A DNA stretch of 64,000 bases from Sisyra terminalis (lineage: Eukaryota > Arthropoda > Insecta > Neuroptera > Sisyridae): contig OY292275.1 of assembly GCA_958496175.1 (NCBI GenBank), forward strand, positions 39,447,701 to 39,511,700, in the 5' to 3' direction. Position 1 is the first letter of the stretch; each line of letters begins with the position of its first letter. Positions 14,437 through 27,700 of this stretch are shown here, piece after piece. Both the position numbers and the translations under genes were made by a program. The notes beneath the pieces are model-generated. The model had not been told where the DNA came from. It was given only the letters and a program-made list of their open reading frames with translations, and did not search any database.

Positions 14437-17400
14437 ATGGATCCTACTTGCTTAGAAGATCCATACGAACAGCAATTGTTTGCTGTTTTTAACACATACG
14501 ACTTTCATCACACTGGCACGCTTGATCACGATGGTTTGTCGCAATTATGCACAACATTACAATTAGAAGAAAGAGCCCCAGCTCTGATTCGATGTTTGTT
14601 GAAAAACTCAAACAAAAAAAATGTCACGTTTCTTGAATTTAAAGACGCTTTATTACAAATATTGCGGGAAACACAAAAATCAGAAAACGCACAAGTGGTA
14701 AATGACGACGAATCTCCCGACCGAGAAGTCTCTCCTAAATATATCTGTGGTACAAAAAAATACGGGCGTCGTTCTCGTCCTAAAGAAGAATCTCTTGCTA
14801 AAGAAACAGATGCTGAAAAAGATGAAACCAAAGTAAATAAAATACAAAGATCAAGCTCACATAGTGATGTACATCCGTCCAAAAAACGAAAAAGTAACAC
14901 AAATCTAAAACGATGTACATCATTTCCTGATGCCGTCACTTGCATTCCAAATTTGATATCTCAGGGTGGTTTAGATTCTGAAGATTCTGAAATAAGCGAC
15001 TTGTGGCACCGTTTACAAATGGAACGAAATGGTACGATTACACAACAAGATATAAAACGTATTTGCAATAGTTTCGATCGAAATTGCCCCGTCTCTGATA
15101 AAACTGTGGAAAAACTTTTATCGAAACTTGATACAAATGATAAGAAAACGATTGAATATGAAGATTTTGTAGAGTTCTTCTCTGAAAACGAGCCGATTGA
15201 ATCAAAACAAGATATGCACGTATTATCATCGGAGTTGGATGGATTCCAAAAAAATAATTGCACCCGACATATAACAATGTGTTCTGATGGTTCTGGAGTA
15301 ATCAATGTCGATGTGATAGTCGATATGTGGGAAAATGCAGGCGTGGCATCAGCCTATAATTTATTATGTGATCTTGGTTTCACACAAAATCAAATAAACA
15401 TATCCGAACTAACTTCCGTTTTGGAAACAGAGTTGAAAAATTTAAACGATTCCCAAGAAAGTCAACCGATAATTTACTCAACAAATCCACATGAAGCGTT
15501 ATTGCAAGCATCTCTTACATTATACCAGTCAGAAGTAAAATATCTAAAATCAGCAATGAAGCATATGTGTGCAGAACGAGATAAACTTAAAACCGACATA
15601 TCAGACGCACATGCTCGAGCCAATTTATTGACTCAAGAAGTCGACGATAACAACGCCAGAATGGAAAAAGCTACTCGCGAAAAAGTTAAACTTTTAGAAC
15701 AACGTCATGCGGAAACATTACGCGATATCACCGACCAGTTGACTTTAGAACGAGAACAATCAACTATTCTTCATCAGAAACTTGAAAAACGGATTAAAAG
15801 CCTCGAAATAGAAGAAGCTAAATTGAAGACAGAATTAGCAGCCATTCAATCAGATGTGTATAGCTTGGAACGAGAAAATCAACACTTGTTAGAACAAGTT
15901 TCAACATTGGAACAAACAAACACTGAACTTGTTGTCAGTATTGGCATTTTGGAAGGAGAGAAGCAAAAAATTTGTGATTTGGAAGGAAATAGGCAACAAG
16001 AGGAACTGAAAAGTTACTGGGAAAAGATATCCATACTACAACATGAAAAAAATTCCCTGAAGGATAGAAATGATGAGCTTTGCATTGAAGTTGAATCGTT
16101 GCGAGGAGAATTGTCAGCATTGAAACTAAAAAAATCCACACAAAATTTATCTAACGAGCTCAACGAAGAAAATGCTTCAGCTGTAGGCGGTATAACCGGT
16201 TTTGCCATCAAACGACGAGGAAATAACTCCAACAATTTGGAGCCAGGTGACAATTTCATTCCAGGCAGTTCACATTTGCGGAAACAACGAAAATATGGGG
16301 AATACGAATTCGAAAATATTCCAAAAGATATAGATGTGATGTCCTACTGTACAAGTGAAAATGGATTGGAGGCGAATGTTAACGATGGAGCTGCGTCTAT
16401 TTCCACAGCAAGTGGAGATGGAAATGATGAGGAACGTTTGCAACTACAAGAACGAGTGGCTTACCTTGAACACCTCCTTAGACAGTATGGACATGATTTT
16501 GTGAACGAATCCTCGGTAAGTTTAGTTAGCAACTAAATGCATGAAATTTTTGAATTATATACTTGATGCACATGGTAGTTTTTGAACTTTTCCGTATTTA
16601 AATTTTTTATTTATTTATTTTGTATAAGTTTATATATTTTATTTTAATTACCTAATAAGTTAATAAAATTAATAAATTAACAAATCGGGTTTGCTATCCG
16701 CATAACTTTCTAAACCTTGACAAAAAATTGGTACATTAAAAACAAAATGGTATAATATTTATGTTGGCTAAAACATTAATAACAAGCAATAGGTTTTATT
16801 TTTCGAAATTTAAAAAATTTAACTTTTAAAATATTGAATTGATATACAATAATGTGATATATTCAATTTGTGATAATACTTTAATAAGATAAGTCGAATT
16901 GAGTTCATCGATAGCAAAATTGGGAATAAAGTTCTTACTACGTGCAATTTAAAAACGTGGCTATATCTCTTCTTTTGTTAGGGTAAGTTATTTTCTTACA
17001 ACAATAGCTAGAATATTGTCGAATTAATGCAGAATTGTATTGTCAAGTAAGAATACTTAATTTTTGGTTTACTTATCTTCAAAAATTAAGTTCATTCATA
17101 TGCTAATTGAGTTGATTTTTAAAGGATAATTTAGAGTTGTAAAAATATAAATGTGTTAATTTTGAAAGTTTGTGTTTGTTGACAAAATTTGCTATAAATT
17201 TAGTGACGTTTCTAATTAAACATTTGATAAAAATAGAAATTTGAAAATATTATTAATTTATAAAATAATATTCTCAAATATTTCATAATTGACCACCAAA
17301 AATTGTGGCAAGAGTAAACGTTCTATTAAAAAGAATAAATAAATATTGACATTGGTATTAATTCTTTTGAAATTCTCTTAAATAGTCTTATAAATCTATT

Positions 17401-20267
17401 TTTTTTAATTTTCACTTTAACACTAATAAATCGTAACAATTATTCAGAAACGACTGTGTGCATATGAAAAGCATTGATGAAAATTTTGCACTCTTTCACT
17501 AACAAAGTTATAAAATTCACCGGTGATTATTGAATATTCATTAATTTGAAACCATTCGAAATATTAGATTAGTTCTTCGTATCTATATGTTGATAAACAT
17601 AATTTTTTCAAAGTTGTGGTGCTTTCATGTAACTAAAAGTATTATTTTTTAACTCTATAATTTCTCATACAATATTATACTTAATTATTAATTTTGAGTA
17701 TAGTTAATTTTCTTTAGAAAATTGCCGATTTAAAAATAAAATTATTTAATCATTAAAACGTTTTGTATGTGTACTTCTATTAAACTGAATTCATTGATAT
17801 TTGTTATAGATTTGTCTTTTTTAGAGAGTACTTGAAATAGATTAAACTTTAGACTTGAATTTTGATTATTTCTAGACATATATTTCAAAAATATAACGAA
17901 TATAACTATATTTAAATAAATTGCGGGAACGAAAATATTTTTTTGAAAAATCTTCAAATAGTTTATATAGTCGTGTATTATATATTTCGAAATAAATTTC
18001 TATTAAACTATGCATAATTTTGCACAAAATACGCCTACTGGTAAACGCTTGATTGAGTTAATATTTTGATTGCATTACCCTAGATAGTTTTCAAAGGTCA
18101 ATTGCATTCTATTTCTGCATTTCATTTGCGCATTTAAATATTACGCTTATTTTAATTTCACAGTATTATCTGACTTAAATAATGGCAGATTGTTAATTTA
18201 TTAAACTTATATTTATTGGATTTTACATTTTTATTAAATGTTGTATTTGGGTTTTGTTAGATTGCATGTTTATAATTTATATAGGAGAAGCATTTGGAAT
18301 TGAGTATTGTTGTTTAAAGTTAGCATGCAGTTTATAATTTGATTATTCTATTTGCTTAGTTTAAATACCTTAACCCCTCAGATTACTCATTCCTATAGCT
18401 TCTCCACTAGTTCTGACTTTGTATCTGTTCATTTTGTATCGTTCATTTAATAAACTTTTTATTTTTATTTTGTGTGTGTGTTTTTTTTTTTTTTTATATT
18501 TAAACTTTTGAGTGGAGAAGCTATAAAGTTAAAAACTTTAAAGTGTGATTGATTTATATTTTTCAGCAATTAAATGAGGGCAATTCCATATCTTCTGCGT
18601 TGAAGGAACATTATAAAAAACTTGAAACTTTGCTAGGCGATATAAAAATGAGATTGCAAGAAAATATGGCAACAGAAACATGTTCAAATATTGTTACGTT
18701 AAAACACTTTGTGAATGATTTAGAAGTGAAAGTTAATGAGAGCATCGATTTATTGAAAAATATGTCTTTCGATTCGTCCGCGCAACATACGCCAGAAGAA
18801 ACAGATATGGACGAAAAATACCAAAATCTGCTAAAAGTGAATCAAAATTTGGAAATTCAATATTCAGAACTAAACGAAAAGTATCATCATTTGTTAAAAT
18901 TGAATAAAGAATTAGAAACACGTTGCTCTGAACTTGATAACAGTTTAGAGTTAATGAAAACTGAATATGAAAAATGCGAAGATTATTGGGCTTTAAAACT
19001 CGACGAAGAACGACAGTTGTTCGACCAAGAACAGAAACAAAGCAATTTGAAATTCCAAGAGCTTTTCTCGCAAATGACAGAGTTAGGCGAACAATTTGCA
19101 GCAAACAACAAACTTCCAACTATTGACGAAGCTTCTTTAGAAAAACAATTCACCGATTTAGAGGACGAGTACGACAAATACAAGACCTCAACCGAAGAAG
19201 AATTGATTAAAAAAGAAGAAGAAATTGAAAAGTTGAAAATATTAATCAGCCAGTATGAAAACATGAAAAAAGTTACTCAAGACATTTCGGTTCAAGCAAG
19301 TATTACACTTGAAAATAAGTCTTGTGAAACTGATTCGTTGGAAAACTATGATGTGAATCAAATTAATTTGCCATTTAGTTCCAACTCATTTAATTGGAAT
19401 AGTGCATCAAAATTTACCTTATCTCAACCAAATTCAATTGATAGTCAAATTTCCTGTGATAATCAATTAAGCACAATATCCTGTCCTTCTTCATCTTTAC
19501 AAACATCACCTAGACAAAACGATCAAAGTCCCAATAATCTTGGCGGTAATTATCCTGAAAATGGTGCTGATGCATCTGCTTTACGATCATCGCCACAAGT
19601 CCATCGCAGTCGAAAACATAGTGTCAATTCTGCTGAAATTGCGTATAGAAAAGAGGAGATCAAAAGACTTCAGAACAAGAAATCTCAACTCGATGAAGAT
19701 ATTCAGGCTTTGTTGAAGAAAAAGGATACTTTGCAAGAAGAAATTGCACAACTAGATCAAAAAGCTAAAGAATCAGAAGAACCAGTAATTAATTTCAGAT
19801 GGAAAGGCCTGAGAGGATATTCGTGCAGTGGGTCCACCAATAAACAAACTTGTCGAATAAGTTTGAGTACACTTCAAGAGTTAAATATTCGACTTCATCA
19901 ACTTGATCAACGTTGTAAACACTTTCAACAAGTAATTCATAATCAGCAACAACAAACCGATACTGTTTTACGTCGTAAGTATAAGACAGTTATCCAAAAG
20001 AGTATGAAATAATTATTTATCTTTTCAGAAAATTGGATGCAATACAAAGGGGAATTAGCTGATTTACACTGTATGCTTCATTCTACCCAAGAAAAATTAG
20101 ATCAACAAACTCAAATTAACAAAGAAAAGCTCCAACAATTAGCTCGAACTGATCTTCTCGTTAAAGATTTATATATTGAAAATTCATATTTATTAGCTAA
20201 TGTTCAAAGATTAGAACATCATTGTCACGTGTTAACTCAAGCAAACTCAAACAGTAGTTCAGTGTAG
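14437..20267 (+). CDS. Bsg25D: Ninein / blastoderm-specific protein 25D homologue, three coding exons
   Basis: Coding exons 14437-16515, 18567-19974 and 20029-20267 join in phases 0 and 1 to give 1241 residues. Ninein-family proteins are centrosomal scaffolds that anchor microtubule minus ends. EF-hand-like repeats lie at about residues 14-40, 48-75, 188-215 and 224-252. The last has the best loop (Asp232, Asn234, Thr238, Glu240, Asp243); the others are degenerate, as in ninein. The block PKYICGTKKYGRRSRP (residues 100-115) matches the conserved ninein PKY..G.+YGRRS signature. Residues 294-333 (VDMWENAG, then ISELTSVLETEL) match the conserved segment before the coiled coil. From about residue 355 to the end the protein is mostly coiled coil, with a Ser/Asn-rich linker near 970-1060. 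It is longer than I recall for the Drosophila protein. Intron 1 is 2,051 bp and intron 2 only 54 bp. Reading through either donor soon hits a stop. Confidence 0.92.
16516..18566 (+). other. Intron 1 of the ninein-like gene
   Basis: Begins GTAAGT and ends TATTTTTCAG. It contains a (GT)n-poly(T) tract at about 18472-18496 and the 15 bp inverted repeat annotated separately. No nested gene was seen. Confidence 0.88.
18394..18525. repeat. Perfect 15 bp inverted repeat in intron 1, 132 bp span
   Basis: TATAGCTTCTCCACT at 18394-18408 is exactly complementary to AGTGGAGAAGCTATA at 18511-18525. The interior holds the (GT)n-poly(T) tract. It could be a small MITE or a stem in the pre-mRNA just upstream of the exon 2 acceptor (18566). 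Confidence 0.7.
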
Positions 20268-21360
20268 ATATTGTTGCTTTCAATTTAAAAAATATGAAAT
20301 TTTGGCCTTATAATTTTTATTCTAAATGTTCTTAGATTTTTTAAAACGCTTTTTAATTAATTGTTTTTCATGTTGCACATTGTGCCCACCTTCTGGATCG
20401 ATCACAGATGAGAGAAAAACAAGACTCGAATCCTACCGTGTTTACACATTAAAGATATGGGTTCGTCATAATTTATTATTCGGAGTATGAAATTTTTGTG
20501 ATCTGTTCCCACCTTTAGATAAATTTTAATCAAATATTTTAGTCGTTAATGTAATTTTGTAAGTTCCATATAATTGCCATATTTGGCTAAATCGTCCGAT
20601 TGAGCTTAATATTTATTTCATTATTATCGCGCACCATAGGACTGAATTATTTTATTACTTTATTGTTATAGGTTTCTAAGTTTACCTATGTGTAAACTTA
20701 TTTACACATTTATGAATTTACATTAAAAAGGTAAATTCTTGTAAAAAAATAAACTTATAACTAAAATGTAATTTAATTTGTTGATATCTGTGCCTTTAAT
20801 TATATTATTTTGTTAATGTAATTTAATTGAAAATTATCTAAAATTTAATATCATTATCCATCCGAAAGGCAATATAATATATTAAACAACCTTATACAAT
20901 AATAATATAGTAAATTGTACCTTAACCTGATTGATCTTAGTAATATATTTTTATAAATATTTGAATTTTGCAAACTTTGTTTTTGGAAAAAAATTATTAA
21001 ACTTTCATTTGCTTTTTGTTACGTATTTTGTGTAAAAAACAGTAAATATTAGTACCTGGAATATCAGTTAGTAGTTCAAATTATTTTTTTTTTTGGGTTT
21101 ACATGTTTATCATATTTATAATATAAAAGAGTATTGTATGCACCTAATTTTTTATTCTATTTTTTCTAATTTTAAACTTCTAGTATGTAATAGGTAAAAA
21201 AATTAATTTCCGACTGTTGACTAGTCTATTTCCTTTTCATTTTATTTGTTTCGAACTAATTTAGTTAAGAAACACTATATATTTTTATTACATTGTTTAT
21301 AAATTGAATTTTCCAAAGATGATTAACATATGTGTGTATTTAATGTTGTAAATGAATAAA
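20268..21360 (+). other. Probable 3' untranslated region and poly(A) signal of the ninein-like gene
   Basis: An AATAAA at 21355-21360 follows a TGTGTGTATTTAATGTTG stretch. An earlier candidate (AATAAA near 20748) would give a shorter UTR. Which site is used cannot be told from sequence. Confidence 0.4.
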
Positions 21361-21419
21361 AGTTTAAACAAAATGTTTATGTTTTTATAAATTAATCATT
21401 TAAAAATTTATAAGCGAAG

Positions 21420-21600
21420 GCAGATATTGATTATGCTACAACAAATAAGGCATAAATGAATAGGACATGTCTATAAGAACAATAATTCCTTAGTTTTATT
21501 GTTGAAGAATGGTGAGAAGGTAGACAAAGAAGGTGAAAACTAGTATACGTGCTAGATTCAGCAAATTATGGAGTATGCGTGTATGGAATCTACAGAAAAC
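21420..21600 (+). pseudogene. Short non-LTR retrotransposon relic
   Basis: Broken translation gives IGHVYKNNNSLVLLL followed by GEKVDKEGEN and a region like IQQIMEYACMES. This follows the order of the 'WIGH..R.......EG+..G+R..GR....I.Q+' block common in LINE polyprotein C-termini. In-frame stops at three places show decay. The match is by eye and modest. Confidence 0.4.
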
Positions 21601-24600
21601 CAAAAATAATTGTAATTGACTCGGAAAAATTGCAATCGCTTTAAAATAAATACTTCATTATATAAAAAATATTTTAATCATCATCGAATGGACTACCTAA
21701 ATGTGAAGAACCTTGCCAGGATTAGACGACGTGGAAGGGAAAAATTCAATCATGCGGGAAACTGCTGTTAGGCAGAAAACAGGAAAAAATAGAAGTATCT
21801 CGTCATCTACTTTCAGAATAGTGTTCATCTTTTTGAACTGTTTTATAATTTGTAAAATGGGAATAGGTCCGCGATCAGACGAACTGAGGGTGCAGCTCTC
21901 TAGTAGTAATAATAAATCATATTATCATCATTCAATATTCGCGAATTGGATTAAAAACATAGGAATTAAGATGTCAGATTGTAGGGATCTAAAGTTTACC
22001 TGTACCTATTGTGCAAATTAGCGATTTTATAGGTGAGAAAAGGGTTCTCACTCAAAAGCGCCTAGTTAAATTTTGGCTCGTTTATCATAATACACTCCAT
22101 TTAATTTATAACATGAAATCAACGGATAATTTAAAAAAATTAATAGCAAAAATGTACTTTTTAAGACATAAGAAATTTTAAAAGTATACAAATTAAATCC
22201 TAGCAATAAAGCCGATGAGTGAACGTTGTGGTTGTAAATTCTCTTCAATCAATTCCCTTTCTTTCCCTTTTCTCATGCCACGATTCCTGCCTAACGTAAA
22301 AATTCAAATTTTCATTCGTTCTATTAAGTGACCGCTTCGAAATTGGTATATTGAGTTCAAATCTCGTTACATATACATTTTTGAGTTATAGATTACTACT
22401 CATTTTAATGTCGTTAAGCAATTATAAAGCGTAGGTATTTAAATAATTTGATTTGTACGCTTATTGAAAAACTTTTAAATAAAACTTTATAAATGTTCTT
22501 CTTCATTGTTTTCCTCTGAGTAAAAAAATAAAATATTGGAAAGAAAGATATTGGATTGCATAAAACTGCTACATCTACTTCTTGACTCAAAATGTGATAA
22601 TAACACAATGAATAATCTAATAAATAGCATGAGATCTTCATAAGTTCTATAAATAATCTTAAATATTTAAGATTTCTACGATTTAGCTTTCTTCAAAAAT
22701 TCTTTAGGAAGTCAACTGCGCCACTATAAGACCGATAAGACTACTTGAAGAGATTTTAAATGGCCCTTCTTTCTGATTTGGTAAAAAGTCTCATTTAAGG
22801 CTGTTAAAGAATTCTTCAGAACATTTTATAACCGCTATATTTTACTATTTCACAATATTTCTTTGAACTTGTTTTGTATTTTATTGACAAAATATACTCT
22901 GGCGCGACGGATAATTTGACTTATTCAATATTAAATGGGTAATTTTATTAATTCATATTGGAGAAAAATCATACTGTTATGTACTTACAAAATATCTCAA
23001 AATAGGTTTTTGTTAGTGTAAATTTTATACTAACTGAAGTAAATTCAAAACTATTCCTGCATTGTTGAAGCAGTAACTACAAAACGTTTCAAGGTTAATA
23101 TTTTGGTATAGTATAACAATGATACTAATTCTAAAAGTAGACATGCATGAAATAGACTACGAGAAATGTAAGTTAAATATAAATTGTGATGATATACTAA
23201 AACTTTTAAAAAAAAACATAATACTCAAAAATTAAAACTTGCTTCCTTTTCTATACTTCTTATAGTTAGTTTCAAAATTTTCCTGTGTTTAAATAATTAG
23301 ATAGTTATCTACTCTCCAAAATCTTCAGATAATTTCGAATATTTTTTTCATGTTCTTAATGGTTTCTTTCGTTGCAATTTTTTAATTTGGTGTAGAAAAA
23401 GAGATTTTTGAGTAAACTAGGTAAACGTTGGTTTGGCGTGAATGAAAAATACAAAATTCTATTTGAAAGTATAAAATATATTAACTAAAATGTTTTAGAT
23501 AAAGAAAAAGAAATATTTCAAGTACAAAGTAAAAATAGAAAATTTGCATTTTTCATTTGTAATTTGTAATAAATTGAAAAAATATGTTCGCTAGAACTCT
23601 TAACTGGGCAAGATTGCCATAGTGGAAAAAATATTAATTTATGGATTTTAATGTAATCAAACTTCATAACGTGTATAATAAAACATATAATTAGAAATAT
23701 ATAGCGAATTTCAAATTTAAATAATATTATATTACCTTCGTTACCGTAAAAGTAATGATACTTTTTAAATATTTTTACAGTGAAAAAAATTAACAAGAAC
23801 TACACATCCTTCAAAATTGGCATTAATTATAACTAAGAATTTGATTAAAAAAATAGTTAAAATTTCTATTTTCTATATTTTTATTGGTTTTATTTTTTAC
23901 AAATTTAACAATACTTTACATGTTCTTTGAACCTATTGTATAATATGGTACTTGTAAATACAGCATAATATTAAACGATTGTTCCCAAAACGGAACATAT
24001 TTTTTATATAAAAGGATTATGAAGCGATATTTATCTACCACATTTAATCTTTTATTTCAATTATTTTTATAAACATAATTGTTCAAAGAAGTGGATGAAG
24101 CAAGATTAATTTTAAAGAGAAAAACGGTGATAAATATTAGTTTTTAGTTTTAACGGTTTTATTAATATTTGGCTTTAACACTTCTTTTTAGTAGATATCT
24201 ATAACTATAATGAAAGAAAAAATATTTATTATGAATGTGGACACTTTTTGTTATTAGCGGTTACATAATGTATATATAAACATTGATCTTTTTCTTATTT
24301 ATGTTTTAGATTTTGATTATTTAATTCTAATACGAATAATACAATAATTATTTTTACAATGATAGATTTTCAAGAAAATTTCAATAATAAACGAATTAAA
24401 TTTGAAATCTCGACCCATCATTTATTGTAAATGTAAATTGTAATATGTTTCTATAACTAAATTTACTGTTTAACGACCAGAAACTTTAAAATTCGTTTTC
24501 TGTAAGGTTAATAATTAATATGAAGATATATTATGAAAGTAATTCCTGAATATTTCGTTATTATTTTATTATTTTAAATAAAAGTAGATTTACATTTAGA

Positions 24601-24741
24601 ATATTATGAGCTAAATTTCCATTTGTCTTTGTATAAATTTCCTTGCATTAGATATGCAAACATTACAACAAATTGTGATCACACGTTTTTTTTTCATTTT
24701 GATTTTAAAGAAAAATATAAATTTTTCTATTTTCCTTAGAA
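21601..24741. other. AT-rich non-coding stretch between convergent genes
   Basis: Nothing coding was recognised. The 102-codon plus frame at 21713-22021 has no protein-family features. A small GTGAGAA/TTCTCAC hairpin lies near 22033-22052. The distal part probably includes the 3' UTR of the LRP11-like gene. Confidence 0.45.
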
Positions 24742-27700
24742 TTATAAATACATTCCGTTGACTAGATAATCAGCATCATGAGCGTAAGGCGATTTTCCAC
24801 CTCGACGCATTCTCTTTCTTACAACGCGTAGTCTGCATCCAACAATTATAATCATAATTGTTGTAATACATAAACCTAAAAGTCATTCATGTTTCTATAA
24901 TGAAATAAAAAATCTGCAATTCATATTTACCTAATGTTAATGATAATATCGCCCCACTTGGAGAATTCGCTTCAATGTCTTGGACACCAACGATTGTTAT
25001 ATCATCAGTGGACTTCAAATTATGGCTACTGTGATGTTTATGAGTCGAAGAATTTTGCGGTTGAGTAATTGTCTTTTCAATTTTCGTCTTGTTAATTACG
25101 GGTATTGTGTCTTTTTCAGCCACTGCATTGTTTTGTAAATTTGAATTAGCCACTTTCATTGTGTTTTCAGGTTCCTTTTTTAGAGTAGGCGTTTTTGGAG
25201 GAGTCCAATTTGCTGGTATTTCTGGCTTTTTGAGATACGGTGGAGCATACTGAGCACCTATAACATTGATTAATGCTTAATTGATTTTAAAGATTTTCAA
25301 GATGGTAAAATTACCAGAAGGATTCAACATGTTGTTTTGAGGGAGTTGCATAGTTTGCCAATTTTCGGGGATATTGGGAGGAATAAATGGGTTATTTTGA
25401 TTTTCTGAAAAAAGTATAGAATTTAAAATTTCACAGTATATAATGTAATAGTTTTTAAAAAAATATACCTTGTGGGCGAGACAGTTGCCAAGACTCCGGA
25501 ATTGATAACTGAGGACGATATAAGTCTGAATTAAAGTAGTTTGGAATTTTGGAAAAATCCATATTATTTTGTTCATTATAAGTTATTCCGGAAGGCACGC
25601 TAAAATAATGAAACAACTTAATGCAATGTTAAAACCGATTAAATTTATTTTAAATTATACAAGAAAGATTTTTTTAAAAGCATTTGTACAAAGCTAATAA
25701 ACCAGTACCTTATTTACTAAGTAAGAGGGCTCTAAGCACTTCTCGGGGATGAGGACCCACTAAAGGGCATAGTTTTGTAGTGCAATAAAATAAATTTGTT
25801 TTAACAATAGCGTGATTTAGAAACATTTTTTTTCAATTAAATCGCTATGAGTACTATACTTTTGCACTGTTAGCAATGTAATAAAATTGACAGTTCAAAT
25901 AAAATAAAAATAAATATTTTTCATTATGACAATATTATTAACAAAAATTTGATCCCTTTTTGTGGCAATCATTTTGGTGGCCTCTTTTTTAGAAGATACA
26001 GTAAATGGTCACACCGTAAAAACATTGTGAACAATTATTATGGGTAAAATTTTACTCTTTTAATGGTAATTTAGTTTCAAAATTAAAATAACTTCATAGC
26101 TATGATGCTACTAAAGTTCATTTTGAATTGATTTATTCGAGTTAAAAGTAAAAATTCGCGTTTACGTAAAAACACAATTTATTTAGTTTTATATAATTTG
26201 AAAGATTCGATAGAATATTTTATTCACTTTACGCTATATGTAAAAGGTCAGATGCGTTAATTTATTTTTAGGGGGCGGCGGTGGTGCAGGAACATTACTA
26301 AAATTATTTGCTTTACAACGGCGATATATATTTTAAAAATTTTAGTGTTTTCGTGTTTAGTTGTTTTTAAACATTATTGCTATGTATAAGTTGTAACTAC
26401 AATTTAATTAAAAAAACTACTTAAAACTATGTTTATTGAGCTTTAAATGTGACTAAAGTTTACTTTTCTTTAATTGTAAATTTAGAAATGGTATTATTGT
26501 TGTTTAAAACTAGTGTTGGATGTATCTAACTACATAATTGTTTAACCACAAGAAAGAATATTTCACTATTGTTTTGAAGAAATAGAAAATTGTTGCCAAA
26601 TATAAGCATAAGATTATAATTTCGTTTTTCTCTAAATGTGCAATAATGGCCACGCATAGATGTGAATATTCTCAGCTAAATTTTCATTCAATTCTATTCA
26701 TGCATTTTGAGAAATCGTATTTTACGAAACCATTGTGGGTATCAAAAAATTGAAAGTATTTGTTAAATAAACTGTGCAACTATTTCAGTTAGCGAAAATT
26801 TAAAAAGTGAAATATCTTGTTTTCGTTTCTATTTTGGTAAGAAGAATTTTTCTTTATTGTTAAAGTTATAAAAATATTTGCTAGAAATTTCTAAATTTGA
26901 AAACAATGCAATTTTGTGTTCTTTAAGATTTGATGAAGGGTATCTATGGTGCATTTCCAAAATGGTCATGCATTTTATATACCCTCACCCTGCACCTATA
27001 GGTGACTCCTTGTTCTGCACAACAATATAATGAGATGGTTTATATTTATGGCTGTACCTGTCTACTCCTTCTCCGACTTGAATTGAATTAACTTTATGAT
27101 TGAAAATATGACTGTTTTGATCTGTAAAAAATCAACAGAAAAACTGAAATTTGTAATTAAAATATTCTACTAAAATTAACTTATAATAATTTTTTTTACA
27201 ATTGCAAACTGTTTAAATTTGATTAGTTGATAAAATTACCAATATATTGTGGTGAAAATTGATTGGAATTTTGCGGCATAACTGGAACAGGCATCTGGTT
27301 TGATTGGTGCGGTATCCAAGGATTTGGGTGAACATTTGTTGGTCGGAATGGAACAGGTTGTCGCAAATTTGCCGACGAAGAATCAGGATATGAAGGTGAC
27401 AAGACGGGAAGTGCTCGAGGTGGAGGAATTTGCGCTCCAATATTCTCTGAATGTTCATACTGAGACTCTGGTGGTAAATGAGGTGATTGAATGATTGGAG
27501 GAATATTTTTCGCAGGCAAAATAGTTTCCTCTACTTTAGTATGACTCTTCGGAAAAATTGGAATTGATTCCTATAAAAATATTGATATGAGAATAATATT
27601 TAATCGAATTACTCTTTTGCGATTACATAGTTTGGGAAATTCGGATGTGGTTTTATTTCAGTATGTAGATTTGCGGGAGAAGATGTTGGAGGTGATGTAG

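Noticed and set aside
14526..16259. Several minus-strand open frames of 68-139 codons opposite the ninein exon
   Set aside because: They are shadows of a strongly supported plus-strand coding exon and have no features of their own.
18733..19264. Minus-strand frames of 93 and 128 codons
   Set aside because: They lie opposite the second coding exon of the ninein-like gene and mirror its Glu/Lys-rich codons.
23044..23095. Possible third hammerhead-like motif (TTGAAGCAG...AAAACGTTTC)
   Set aside because: CTGATGA is not intact and the stem II pairing is poor. It is too degenerate to separate from chance.
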